From positions 310,001 through 374,000 of the forward strand of contig NZ_JAIWNB010000004.1 in NCBI RefSeq assembly GCF_020215705.1: a DNA stretch of 64,000 nucleotides, in the 5' to 3' direction. Below the pieces are notes generated by a model, which had not been told where the DNA came from, did no database searches, and was given only the letters and a program-made list of their open reading frames with translations. The position numbers and the translations under genes are program-made. Shown piece by piece: positions 8,468 through 18,140 of this stretch; the first letter of the stretch is position 1, and each line of letters begins with the position of its first letter. Source of the DNA: Nonomuraea aurantiaca (lineage in GTDB: Bacteria; Actinomycetota; Actinomycetes; Streptosporangiales; Streptosporangiaceae).

Positions 8468-10516
8468 TCACAGGTCGAAAGTGATGTCGTCTTGTTGGGG
8501 CCGTAGCCGCCGTAGGGTGGCGCGGTTGTCGATGTAGGCCTGGTGGAACAGTTCTGGGTCGTGGGCGGCGAGTTCCCGGTACAGGTCGACCGCTTCCTGT
8601 ACCACCCGCAGCTGCTCGCGATGCTCACCCGCCCCGTTCAGCGCGACCAACAGGTTGCCCAAGGCCTCGGCGAGGTCGAATCGGCGGGCGGGAGTACCGT
8701 CCGCCAGCCCGCGCCGCAGGCCGACCGCTTCCCGCGTCACCAAAACCTGCTCGCGGTGCTCACCCACCCGCTCAAGCGCGGCCGCGAGGTCGGTCAGGGC
8801 GTCGGCGAGCTCAAGTGGGGTGCCGGTGGCGCGGGCGCCCTGCAACCGGCGGCGGGTCAGCGTGAGGGCGCAGCGGGGCAAGGCGTACGCGGGGGTGAGC
8901 CGCAGGAGCCGGGTGGTGGTGTCGGGGTCGAGGTCGGCGGCGGCGAGAGCGGTGGCGGTGGTGTGGTCCAGCTCGCCCCGGTTCGTGGCGGTGGTGAGGG
9001 CGGCGTAGATGGCGTGGCGGGCCAGCCGTACCGGGTCACCGCCCAGCAGCTGCTCGAACAGCAGCCGGGCGGGTGGGTGATGTTCGCCGGCGCGGGCCAG
9101 CAGGGTCAGGATCCGGGCGGCCTGCTCCTCGGTCGGGTCGTTCAGCAGGTGGCGGGCGAAATGGCGGTCGCCCTCCGTACGGGTCAGGCTGGTGGTGATG
9201 AACCAGTCGGCCAGCAGGTTCGGGCCGATCCGCACTCCCGCCCCCGCGGCGGGCGGGTAGAGGGAGTGAGCCCAGCGGACCAGGTTGGTGACCCGTTCGG
9301 TGGGGGCGTCGGCCAATTCCGGGACGCGCCTCAGCGCTCCGATGGCCTCCGGCTCGTCGGCGGGGGCGAACAGGGCCAGGGCGGCGATGATCCGGGCCAG
9401 CAGCACGTCGGTGACCGGCCCGACCGCCCACCGGTCCAGTGCGGCGGTGCCGCGCCACCAGCGCGCCTCGTGCTCGAACAGTACGCCGGCGACCTCGTCC
9501 AGGGGCGCGGGTGAGCCGGTCGGCGCGGCTCGGCGTAACACCGTCACCATCGCCTGGGTCAGCACCTCCGCCATGGTCTGGCCCTCCCGGACCGGCGCGA
9601 TCGTGTCCGAGACCGGGGGCGCCGGCGTCGCCCGCGCGGAGGCGAACGCGCCTACGGCCTCGCCGTACCAGCGGATCAGGTCAGAGGTCTCCCCGAACGG
9701 GGGCAGTGACATCACCGGGGCGTTCTTCACCAGCAGGGCGTGCTGTTCGGGGAGGTGGGCTTGTAGTGCCTGGCCGAGTTCGACGCCGTGCCGGGTGATC
9801 AGCACCACCCGCAGCCGGGCCCGCCCCTGATAGTGCGACAGTGCGCCCAGCAGGCTCGCCAGGTCGGTCCGGGTGTCGGCGTTGTCGACCAGGACCAGCA
9901 CCCGCGCATCGGCCACCGCCGCGGCCGCGTCGACCAGGCCGGCGGCCTTGCCCTCGCGCAGCCAGCCGGCCACCCACCCGTCCGCGACGACCTCCTGGGC
10001 GGCCCGTAACGCCAGCCGGGTCTTGCCGCACCCGCCCGGCCCGTCCACCACCAGCAGCCCCGGCACCGCCTCCTCATGGCACCAGGCCCGCAACCGGTCC
10101 CGCTCGCCGCGCCGTCCCCAGAACGGGGTGGGGCACGACTGCGGCAGCAGCAACTCGAACACGCTGCCCTCTTCACCGGCAGGGCTTTGCGGGTGGTGGA
10201 TCAGCGGGTCCAGAGCCGAGTGCAGCGCCTCGATGGCCGCAGCGGCGTTCTCGGCTCGGGTCAACGCCACACCGAAGTACGATCCGCTGGCGCCGGACAA
10301 CGCGGCCACTACGGTCGCGATCAGCGCCCGGCCCCACCAAGGCCACTCCCCCGGCACCACCACGGACGGTACCCCGGCACCGATACTGGCCACCACGACC
10401 AGCACCAACGGGTTCTTCAGCCTGCTGAGCGTCTTCAGCCTTGCCGGGTTCTTGAGACCACGCCCCATCACACCAGCATCCGCGCTCGCCTGCCCTCCAT
10501 GCCAGGGTCTCACCAC
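8468..10516 (-). CDS. Membrane-associated STAND-type NTPase with TPR-like C-terminal repeats
   Basis: 682 residues from a GTG at 10516; an ATG 15 codons later is an alternative start. Two hydrophobic segments near residues 35-55 and 63-85 suggest membrane anchoring. Next come FWGRRGERDRL (linker), Walker A GPGGCGKTRL (near residue 160), a Walker B-like VLVLVDNAD and LRVVLITRHG (sensor region), typical of NB-ARC/STAND NTPases. The last ~110 residues hold two helical repeats with matching AAALERVGEHREQ and VALNGAGEHREQ. STAND proteins act as switches in signalling or phage defence. No effector domain is obvious, so its output is unknown. Confidence 0.75.
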   Translation of the reverse strand: MVRPWHGGQASADAGVMGRGLKNPARLKTLSRLKNPLVLVVVASIGAGVPSVVVPGEWPWWGRALIATVVAALSGASGSYFGVALTRAENAAAAIEALHSALDPLIHHPQSPAGEEGSVFELLLPQSCPTPFWGRRGERDRLRAWCHEEAVPGLLVVDGPGGCGKTRLALRAAQEVVADGWVAGWLREGKAAGLVDAAAAVADARVLVLVDNADTRTDLASLLGALSHYQGRARLRVVLITRHGVELGQALQAHLPEQHALLVKNAPVMSLPPFGETSDLIRWYGEAVGAFASARATPAPPVSDTIAPVREGQTMAEVLTQAMVTVLRRAAPTGSPAPLDEVAGVLFEHEARWWRGTAALDRWAVGPVTDVLLARIIAALALFAPADEPEAIGALRRVPELADAPTERVTNLVRWAHSLYPPAAGAGVRIGPNLLADWFITTSLTRTEGDRHFARHLLNDPTEEQAARILTLLARAGEHHPPARLLFEQLLGGDPVRLARHAIYAALTTATNRGELDHTTATALAAADLDPDTTTRLLRLTPAYALPRCALTLTRRRLQGARATGTPLELADALTDLAAALERVGEHREQVLVTREAVGLRRGLADGTPARRFDLAEALGNLLVALNGAGEHREQLRVVQEAVDLYRELAAHDPELFHQAYIDNRATLRRLRPQQDDITFDL

Positions 10517-10577
10517 GACAAGGAGGGCGACGCCGGTGCGGCGCCGCCCAACGTACTAGCCTGTCAGGCCGTTCAGG

Positions 10578-11342
10578 TCACGCGCCGATCGCGTGGGCGC
10601 CGCCGTCCACGTGGACGATCTCGCCGGTGGTGGCCGGGAACCAGTCGGACATCAACGCGACGCACGCCTTGGCGGCGGGGATCGTGTCGGACAGGTCCCA
10701 GCCCAGCGGGGCGCGCTCCGGCCAGCTGTCCTCGAACTCCTTGAAGCCCGGGATCGACTTGGCCGCCATCGTGCGCAGCGGCCCGGCGGCGACGAGGTTG
10801 ACGCGGATGTTCTGCTTGGCCAGGTCGCGGGCGAGATAGCGGTTGCACGACTCCAGGCCCGCCTTGGCCACGCCCATCCAGTCGTAGACCGGCCACGCCT
10901 TGCTCGCGTCGAAGTCGAGGCCGACGACCGCGCCGCCCTCCTTCATCAGCGGCAGGCAGGCCACGGCCAGCGACTTGTAGGAGTAGGTCGAGATGTGCAT
11001 GGCCGTGGCGACGTCCTCCCAGGTGGTGTTGAGGAAGTTGCCGCCGAGGGCGCTCTGCGGGGCGAAGGCGATGGAGTGGACGACGCCGTCGAGGCCGTCG
11101 ACGTGCTCGCCGATCCGGTCGGCCAGCGTGTCGAGGTGCTCGTTGTTCTGGACGTCGAGCTCGATCACCGGCGGCGTCTCGGGCAGCCGCTTGGCGATGC
11201 GCTCGACCAGGCTCATCCGGCCGAACCCGGTGAGCACCACGGTGGCGCCCTCCTCCTGGGCCAGCTTGGCCACCGAGAAGGCGATCGACGCGTCGGTGAG
11301 CACGCCGCTCACCAGGATCCGCTTGCCTTGGAGAATTCCCAC
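10578..11342 (-). CDS. fabI: Enoyl-[acyl-carrier-protein] reductase (InhA/FabI type)
   Basis: NADH-dependent reductase completing each fatty-acid elongation cycle (FAS II). 254 residues with ILVSGVLTDASIAFSVAK (dinucleotide site, FabI-specific), HSIAFAPQSALGG, and the catalytic pair in YDWMGVAKAGLES (Tyr-x6-Lys), matching mycobacterial InhA. It lies 1 nt downstream of fabG on the same strand, the same order as mabA-inhA of mycobacteria. This enzyme class is the target of isoniazid and triclosan. Confidence 0.95.
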   Translation of the reverse strand: MGILQGKRILVSGVLTDASIAFSVAKLAQEEGATVVLTGFGRMSLVERIAKRLPETPPVIELDVQNNEHLDTLADRIGEHVDGLDGVVHSIAFAPQSALGGNFLNTTWEDVATAMHISTYSYKSLAVACLPLMKEGGAVVGLDFDASKAWPVYDWMGVAKAGLESCNRYLARDLAKQNIRVNLVAAGPLRTMAAKSIPGFKEFEDSWPERAPLGWDLSDTIPAAKACVALMSDWFPATTGEIVHVDGGAHAIGA

Positions 11343-11343
11343 G

Positions 11344-12039
11344 TCAGTGCCCCATTCCGAGTCCGCCGTCGACCGGGATCACGGCCCCGGTGATGTAAGA
11401 GGCGTCGTCGCTGGCCAGGAAGCGGACGACGCGTGCGACCTCGCTCGGCGACGCCTGGCGCCCGAGCGGGATGTTCTTGGTGATGGCCTCGACGTCGAGG
11501 TCGGCCGTCATGTCGGTGGCGACGAAGCCGGGCGCGACCACGTTGACGGTGATGCCGCGCGAGCCGTACTCGCGCGCCATGGACCGGCCGAAGCCGATGA
11601 GGCCCGCCTTGGAGGCGGCGTAGTTGGTCTGGCCGGCCGAGCCGGACAGGCCGACGACGGAGGAGACGAGGATGACGCGGCCGCGCTTGAGCTTCATCAT
11701 GGGCCTGATGGCCCGCTTGGCCACGCGGTAGGCGCCGGTCAGGTTGGCGTCGATGACGTCGGTGAAGGTCTCCTCCTTCATCATCGCCAGCAGCGTGTCC
11801 TTGGTGACGCCGGCGTTGGCGACCAGCACCTCGACCGGGCCCTGCTCGGCCTCGACCTTGTCGAAGGCGGCTTCCACGTCGGACATGCTGGTCACGTCGC
11901 ACTTGACGCCGAACAGCCCCTCCGGCGGCTCCCCCGATCGATAGGTGACCGCGACGGCGTCGCCGGTCGCGGCTAGTTCACGGGCGATCGCGAGGCCGAT
12001 GCCGCGATTGCCTCCGGTGACGAGTACAGAGCGTGCCAT
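11344..12039 (-). CDS. fabG: 3-oxoacyl-[acyl-carrier-protein] reductase
   Basis: 231-residue classical SDR. TGGNRGIGLAIA (NADP glycine motif), NAGVTKDTLL, the serine strand VILVSSVVGLSG, and YAASK (Tyr/Lys pair, near residue 145) are all present. Reduces beta-ketoacyl-ACP in FAS II. First gene of a two-gene unit with fabI. Its promoter must lie in the 71-bp gap shared with the divergent tldD. Confidence 0.93.
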   Translation of the reverse strand: MARSVLVTGGNRGIGLAIARELAATGDAVAVTYRSGEPPEGLFGVKCDVTSMSDVEAAFDKVEAEQGPVEVLVANAGVTKDTLLAMMKEETFTDVIDANLTGAYRVAKRAIRPMMKLKRGRVILVSSVVGLSGSAGQTNYAASKAGLIGFGRSMAREYGSRGITVNVVAPGFVATDMTADLDVEAITKNIPLGRQASPSEVARVVRFLASDDASYITGAVIPVDGGLGMGH

Positions 12040-12110
12040 GACACCTGACGCTATCTCCTACCGGCGGGTATCCCCTTGTCCGGGGGATACAAGATCGCAG
12101 GGTTAGGATC

Positions 12111-13606
<1,496 letters not shown>

Positions 13607-13610
<4 letters not shown>

Positions 13611-15025
13611 GCGAGCACCGATCCGCGGCGGGCCATACCGGCCTGCCCGTCCAGATCTCTCCGCAGGACATGGTGGAGAAGGCTCTGGAGCTGTCCACCA
13701 CCGACGGCTGCGTCGTGCTCGTGGACGAGGGTTCCACGGCCAACCTGCGGTTCGCGGGCAACACGCTCACCACCAACGGCGTGGCCCGCTCCGCCCGGCT
13801 GACCGTGATCTCGATCGCGGGCCAGGGCGTGGGCGTGGTCTCCCGCGCCGCCGTACGACCGGATCAGCTCGCCGACGTGGTGGCCGCGGCCGACCGGGCG
13901 GCGCGCGAGGCGCAGCCGGCCGAGGACGCGCGGCCGCTGGTCGAGGGCCTGCCGGCGAGCGCCTCGTGGGCCGAGCCGGTGACCCCGACCGACATCGGGG
14001 TGTTCGAACGGTTCGCGCCCGCGCTCGGCGACGCGTTCGCCGCCGCGGAGGCGGGCGGCAGGAGACTGTACGGCTTCGCGGAGCACTCGCTGACCTCGAC
14101 GTTCCTCGGCACCTCCAGCGGGCTGCGGCTGCGCCACGACCAGCCGTCCGGCCGGCTGGAGCTCAACGCCAAGTCGGCCGACCTGAAGCGCTCGGCCTGG
14201 ACGGGCGTGGGCACGCGCGACTTCGCCGACGTGGACGTGGCGGCGCTCGACGCGTCGCTGGCGCAGCGGCTCGAGTGGGCCAAGACCCGGGTGGACCTGC
14301 CCGCGGGGCGCTACGAGACCCTGCTGCCGCCGAGCGCGGTGGCCGACCTGATGGTCTACGCGTACTGGTCCGCGGGCGCCAGGGACGCGCTGGACGGCCG
14401 CTCGGTGTTCGCCAAGCCGGGTGGCGGCACCCGGGTCGGCGAGCGGCTGGCCACGCTGCCCTTGACGCTGGTCAGCGATCCGGCCGCCCCGGGCATCGAG
14501 TGCGCGCCGTTCGTGGTCGCCCACGCCTCCAGCCGCGAGAGCTCGATCTTCGACAACGGCCTGCCGCTGTCGTCGACCGATTGGGTGCGTGACGGGCAGC
14601 TCATGGCGCTGCGGCAGACGCGCCTGTCGGCCGAGCTCAGCGGGCTGCCGGTCACGCCCTCGATCGACAACCTGATCGTGCGGGCCCCCGGTGACGGGCG
14701 CTCGCTGACGGAGATGATCGCCGACACCGAGCGCGGCCTGCTGCTGACCTGCCTGTGGTACATCCGCGAGGTCGATCCGCAGACGCTGCTGGTGACCGGG
14801 CTCACCCGTGACGGGGTCTACCTGGTCGAGCACGGCGAGGTCGTGGGCGAGGTGAACAACTTCCGGTTCAACGAGAGCCCGGTCGACCTGCTGGGGCGGG
14901 TGTCGGAGGTGGGTGCCAGCGAGCAGACGCTGCCGCGCGAGTGGGGCGACTACTTCAGCCGTACCGTGATGCCCGCCATCAGGGTGCCGGACTTCAACAT
15001 GTCCACGGTCAGCCAGGCGAGCTGA
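13607..15025 (+). CDS. tldE: TldD/PmbA family protein, TldE/PmbA-type subunit
   Basis: 472 residues from a GTG that overlaps the tldD stop (GTGA), preceded by AGGAGGG. It lacks the HExxxH motif, as expected for the non-catalytic TldE/PmbA partner. It keeps family segments such as LVDEGSTANLRFAGNTLTTN, SSRESSIFDNGLPLSSTD and GLLLTCLWYIREVDP. A TldD-TldE heterodimer is expected. No RiPP precursor gene is nearby, so the pair is probably housekeeping. Confidence 0.92.
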
Positions 15026-15044
15026 CCCTTTCGCCGTAGCACTG

Positions 15045-15077
15045 AGAGCGCGTCCGGGAGTCACCCGGACGCGCTCT
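15045..15077. terminator. Intrinsic terminator between tldE and dodecin
   Basis: A perfect 14-bp stem (AGAGCGCGTCCGGG paired with CCCGGACGCGCTCT) with a 5-nt loop, followed by a short T run. It lies between convergent genes and may serve both strands. Confidence 0.85.
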
Positions 15078-15115
15078 TTGCCGCTTCACCGGCGTTCGCG
15101 TGCTTCCCGGGGCCG

Positions 15116-15328
15116 TCAGGCGTCCTCGAGGCGGAAGCCCACCTTCATGCCGACCTGGAAGTGCGCCACCTCGCCCGCGTCGATGTGCCCGCGCACCTCG
15201 GTCACCTCGAACCAGTCGAGGTGCCGCAGCGTCTCCGACGCGCGCCTGATCCCGTTGCGGATGGCCTGGTCGATGCTCTCCCCCGACGTGCCGACGATCT
15301 CGGTCACCCGGTACGTACGATCCGTCAT
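15116..15328 (-). CDS. Dodecin family protein
   Basis: 70-residue small flavin/CoA-binding protein that forms dodecameric shells. MTDRTYRVTEIVGTSGESI, IRRASETLRHLDWFEVTEVRGHI and FQVGMKVGFRLED match the beta-alpha-beta-beta dodecin fold, including the conserved Trp of the flavin site. The frame stays open upstream to an ATG at 15409 through a 4x15-bp repeat; that start would add 27 residues, (x)EPS-type pentapeptides. I prefer 15328 because the family begins there and GGAG precedes it, but the extension cannot be excluded. Confidence 0.9.
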   Translation of the reverse strand: MTDRTYRVTEIVGTSGESIDQAIRNGIRRASETLRHLDWFEVTEVRGHIDAGEVAHFQVGMKVGFRLEDA

Positions 15329-15337
15329 CTCCACATC

Positions 15338-15397
15338 CTCATTACGCGAAGGCTCATTACACGAAGGCTCCTTACGCGAAGGCTCCTTACCCGAAGG
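15338..15397. repeat. Four tandem 15-bp repeats upstream of dodecin
   Basis: Units CTCATTACGCGAAGG, CTCATTACACGAAGG, CTCCTTACGCGAAGG and CTCCTTACCCGAAGG (15338-15352, -15367, -15382, -15397). They occupy the dodecin 5' leader. On the coding strand each unit carries a GTAAGGAG or GTAATGAG element. The unit length is a multiple of three and in frame with dodecin. Confidence 0.92.
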
Positions 15398-15463
15398 CCA
15401 TGATCGCATGACCGCTCCCTCCGTCCCCGGCCACTGTCGCGGGCGGCGCACCCGAGGTCTACC

Positions 15464-15787
15464 GTGGATGTCATGAAGGGGTGGCGCAAGAAGCAGGACG
15501 TCCACCAGGTCACCGACGCGAAACCGTCGCTGAGCTCGGACATCCACCGGCGGGAGATCAGCTACCTCATCAAGATGGGGATCCGCACGCTGTGCCTGAT
15601 CCTGGCCGTCGTCGTGCCGGTGCCCGTGCCGTACCGGCTGCTGTTCATCGCCGCGGCCGTCTTTTTGCCATACATAGCCGTAATCGGGGCCAATGAGAGG
15701 GGCAAGGATGCCCCTCCGCCTACCTTTCACACACCGGAAGCTAACCAAAGCGAGATACCAAGGCATCGACGCGAGATCGGGTCGTGA
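15464..15787 (+). CDS. DUF3099 family membrane protein
   Basis: 107 residues from a GTG that follows GAGG by 6 nt; an ATG three codons later is an alternative start. VHQVTDAKPSLSSDI, RREISYLIKMGIRTLCLILAVVV and LLFIAAAVFLPYIAVIGAN are the typical DUF3099 layout: cytosolic N-terminus, two transmembrane helices, charged C-terminus. Function unknown. It is divergent from dodecin and immediately upstream of the 6C-like RNA. Confidence 0.85.
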   Translation: MDVMKGWRKKQDVHQVTDAKPSLSSDIHRREISYLIKMGIRTLCLILAVVVPVPVPYRLLFIAAAVFLPYIAVIGANERGKDAPPPTFHTPEANQSEIPRHRREIGS

Positions 15788-15794
15788 CTAAGTC

Positions 15795-15826
15795 TTGACG
15801 CATCCCATGGGTTGTAGGTGTACGCT
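15795..15826 (+). promoter_or_regulatory. Candidate promoter of the C-rich-loop RNA
   Basis: TTGACG at 15795-15800 and TACGCT at 15821-15826, separated by 20 bp, longer than usual. The hairpin RNA begins a few bases downstream and no protein gene follows on this strand. The start site is inferred only. Confidence 0.4.
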
Positions 15827-15830
15827 TTAG

Positions 15831-15950
15831 GCAAGCGCTCCGGTCCCCCGTCGGAGTGCTGGTGCCGGCGTTCCGGGCCCCCGTCGGAACGCCGATGAAG
15901 CGACGCCGGGTGGTTTGCCCCCGTAACCACCCGGCGTCGCCCTTTTCCTG
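15831..15950 (+). ncRNA. 6C-like small RNA with three C-rich hairpin loops
   Basis: Three consecutive perfect or near-perfect stems: 15834-15842/15852-15860, 15867-15875/15885-15893 and 15901-15915/15925-15939. Each encloses a 9-nt loop of the form NNCCCCCGT (GTCCCCCGT, GGCCCCCGT, TGCCCCCGT). The last is a 15-bp stem followed by CCCTTTTCC and looks like the terminator. Actinobacterial 6C RNA (mycobacterial B11) is defined by stem-loops with runs of about six cytosines and acts by pairing its loops with G-rich ribosome-binding sites. Here the runs are five C, so the family call is probable, not certain. Any open frame across it is incidental. Confidence 0.72.
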
Positions 15951-16076
15951 GGGAAACTCTCTCTCGGACGATCAGTCCAATGCCCTGGAACCCCATCCGG
16001 TAGGGCCGCTTTCCCAAAATCGTTTACGCTCTCTGGCGCTCATTATTCGCAGGAAATCCGCAACTTTGAGCATGGC

Positions 16077-16105
16077 TTGACACCAACAGTTCGTTGGCGT
16101 GTCAA
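16077..16105 (-). terminator. Hairpin at the 3' end of the MobA-like gene
   Basis: TTGACAC+CAAC pairs with GTTGGCGTGTCAA (one 2-nt bulge) around a 5-nt loop. It overlaps the stop codon of the MobA/DUF6457 gene on the minus strand. Probably the 3' end of that transcript. Confidence 0.5.
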
Positions 16106-16950
16106 CTCTCGGTCAGCGTCTCGGCCGCGGTCTCACGCCAGTCCTTGGCGAGCGCGGTAATCCGCTCGACCGCGTCCTCCGGCGCGGTGCCGGCGCCCTC
16201 GGCGAGTCCCAGCAGATAGGCGGTCAGCGGCGCGGCGGGCCTGGCGACGCCGTGCGCCACCTCCTTGGTCAGGTCCAGGATCAGGTCCCGGTCGACGCGG
16301 GCCGGGTCGATGCCCAGCTCCTTGCAGGCCAGGGCGGTCCACTCGTTCAGCACGTTCATGCGAGCCTCCTCTAGATCGTCCATTGTGTCGCAGTCGAACC
16401 ACGGCCGGCCGGGCAGCGCGACGCGCGCGTGGACGAGCGGTCCGAGCAGCCCTCTCAGGGAGCGCCCGGTGTAGCCGTCCAGCGCCCGGCGCAGCGTCTC
16501 GGCAGGCCACAGGCTCAGCAACCACTGCTCCCGCCCGCCGTCGTCCACCGCCACAACCCCGCCACCGACGCCCCCAAGGCCCACGCCGCTGTCGGCCCCG
16601 GCGCCCGCCGCGCGAGCCGAGGCGCGGAGCAGCTCGGCGACGTGTCCGGTTCTGAGGTAGGGGAGATCGCCGGCGAGCAGCACCACCCGTGGCGCCGTGA
16701 CCTCGCGCAGCCCGGCCCGCAACGCCGGGACCGGCCCGCCGCCGGGCGGATCCTCCCGCGCGAAGATCACCCCTGGCAGCGGGCGTTCGGGGCCGACCAC
16801 GATCACCTTGCGGGCTCCGGAGGCGGCCAGGACGACGTCCTCGATCATCGCCCGCGCTCCGACACTCAGGCCGGGTTTGTCCACGCCGCCCAGCCGCCGC
16901 GCCTGTCCCCCGGCCAGGATGACCGCGTCGTACTCTCCGCCGATCGTCAC
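16102..16950 (-). CDS. MobA-like NTP transferase fused to DUF6457
   Basis: 282 residues from the GTG at 16950. Residues 1-195 are a MobA-like nucleotidyltransferase: YDAVILAGGQARRLGGVDKP (nucleotide loop with catalytic Lys), EDPPGGGPVPALRAGL, and LLAGDLPYL (metal Asp). Residues 198-282 (MNVLNEWTALACKELG...) are DUF6457, often a separate gene near Mo-cofactor genes. Expected role: attaching GMP or CMP to molybdopterin. The join is in frame with no stop or start needed. It lies downstream of moaA on the same strand with a 92-bp gap. Confidence 0.85.
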   Translation of the reverse strand: MTIGGEYDAVILAGGQARRLGGVDKPGLSVGARAMIEDVVLAASGARKVIVVGPERPLPGVIFAREDPPGGGPVPALRAGLREVTAPRVVLLAGDLPYLRTGHVAELLRASARAAGAGADSGVGLGGVGGGVVAVDDGGREQWLLSLWPAETLRRALDGYTGRSLRGLLGPLVHARVALPGRPWFDCDTMDDLEEARMNVLNEWTALACKELGIDPARVDRDLILDLTKEVAHGVARPAAPLTAYLLGLAEGAGTAPEDAVERITALAKDWRETAAETLTES

Positions 16951-17042
16951 GCCCCCACGGTACGCACCTCGGCCACGGCTCTCGATCGGTGGGGCAGCAC
17001 CCGCACGGGCAAGCAGCTCCGTACGACGTACGACTAAGAGGG

Positions 17043-18032
17043 CTAGCCGCCGATCGCCGACATCGGGCGGGACGGCTGGAGGAAGGACGGGTCGTCGATG
17101 CCGTGCCCGGCGCGCTTGCGCGACACGGCGGCGATCCAGCGAGCGGCGAGCTCCTCGTCGGAGGCGCCGGCCCGCAGGGGTGTCTTCAGGTCGGACTCCT
17201 CGGTGGCGAACAGGCAGTTGCGGATCTGCCCGTCGGCGGTCAGCCGTACGCGGTCGCAGGCGCCGCAGAACGGGCGCGTCACCGACCCGATCACGCCCAC
17301 CCGGGCGGGGCCGCCGTCCACCAGGAAACGCTCGGCGGGGGCGCTGCCGCGATCCTCCAGATCGTCGGCCGTCAGGTCGAACGAGGCCGACAGCATCGCG
17401 AGGATCTCGTCGGCGGTCACCATGCCCTCGCGGCTCCAGCCGTGCTGGGCGTCGAGCGGCATCTGCTCGATGAAGCGTAGTTCGTAGCCCTGTTCGAGGC
17501 AGTAGCGCAGCAGCGGCACGGCCTCGTGGTCGTTGATGTCGCGCATCAGGACCGTGTTGACCTTGACGGGGCGCAGGCCCACCTCGTGGGCGGCGCTGAG
17601 CCCGGCGATGACGTCGTCGAACCTGTCGCGGTGCGCGAGCCGCTTGAACGTGTCGCGGTCGAGGGTGTCGAGTGAGACGTTCACCCGGTCGAGGCCCGCT
17701 TCGACGAGCACCCCGGCCAGCCGGGCCAGCCCGATGCCGTTGGTCGTCAGCGACACCTGCGGCCGGGGAGCGAGCACCACGGTGCGGGCGACGATGTCGG
17801 GCAGCTCGCGGCGCAGCAGCGGCTCGCCGCCGGTGTAGCGGACCTCGGTGATCCCCAGCCGTTCGACGCCGATCGTGACCAGCCTGACGATCTCGTCGGC
17901 CGTGAGGAGCTGGGCGTTGGGCAGCCAGTCGAGCCCTTCGGGCGGCATGCAGTAGGTGCAGCGCAGGTTGCACTTGTCCGTGAGGGACACCCGTAGATCC
18001 GTCGCCACCCGTCCGAACGAGTCTCGCAACAT
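17043..18032 (-). CDS. moaA: GTP 3',8-cyclase
   Basis: 329-residue radical-SAM enzyme, the first step of molybdenum-cofactor synthesis. It has the N-terminal cluster CNLRCTYCMPPEG (CxxxCxxC, near residue 22), YTGGEPLLR, and the second [4Fe-4S] ligands CGACDRVRL plus the later NCLF. The C-terminal Gly-Gly (AIGG), which MoaA needs for activity, is intact. MoaC, MoaE and MoeA are not in the window. Confidence 0.95.
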   Translation of the reverse strand: MLRDSFGRVATDLRVSLTDKCNLRCTYCMPPEGLDWLPNAQLLTADEIVRLVTIGVERLGITEVRYTGGEPLLRRELPDIVARTVVLAPRPQVSLTTNGIGLARLAGVLVEAGLDRVNVSLDTLDRDTFKRLAHRDRFDDVIAGLSAAHEVGLRPVKVNTVLMRDINDHEAVPLLRYCLEQGYELRFIEQMPLDAQHGWSREGMVTADEILAMLSASFDLTADDLEDRGSAPAERFLVDGGPARVGVIGSVTRPFCGACDRVRLTADGQIRNCLFATEESDLKTPLRAGASDEELAARWIAAVSRKRAGHGIDDPSFLQPSRPMSAIGG

Positions 18033-18140
18033 GGCGTCACCTCCAATCCGTCGCCAGAGCCCAGCCTATGTCGGCCTTCCGGCCGCCCCCAAACTCGACA
18101 TCTCACCGGAGGACAACGCGGTTCGCGATCAGGTGATTCC

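Noticed and set aside
15788..15830. tRNA-like sequence near the C-rich hairpins
   Set aside because: No cloverleaf, T-loop GTTCRA or CCA pattern is present.
15856..16080. Short plus-strand frame over the hairpin RNA
   Set aside because: Matches no family and the sequence is constrained as RNA stems.
18033..18140. Possible molybdenum-cofactor riboswitch before moaA
   Set aside because: The 108-bp gap shows no recognisable conserved Moco-riboswitch pattern.
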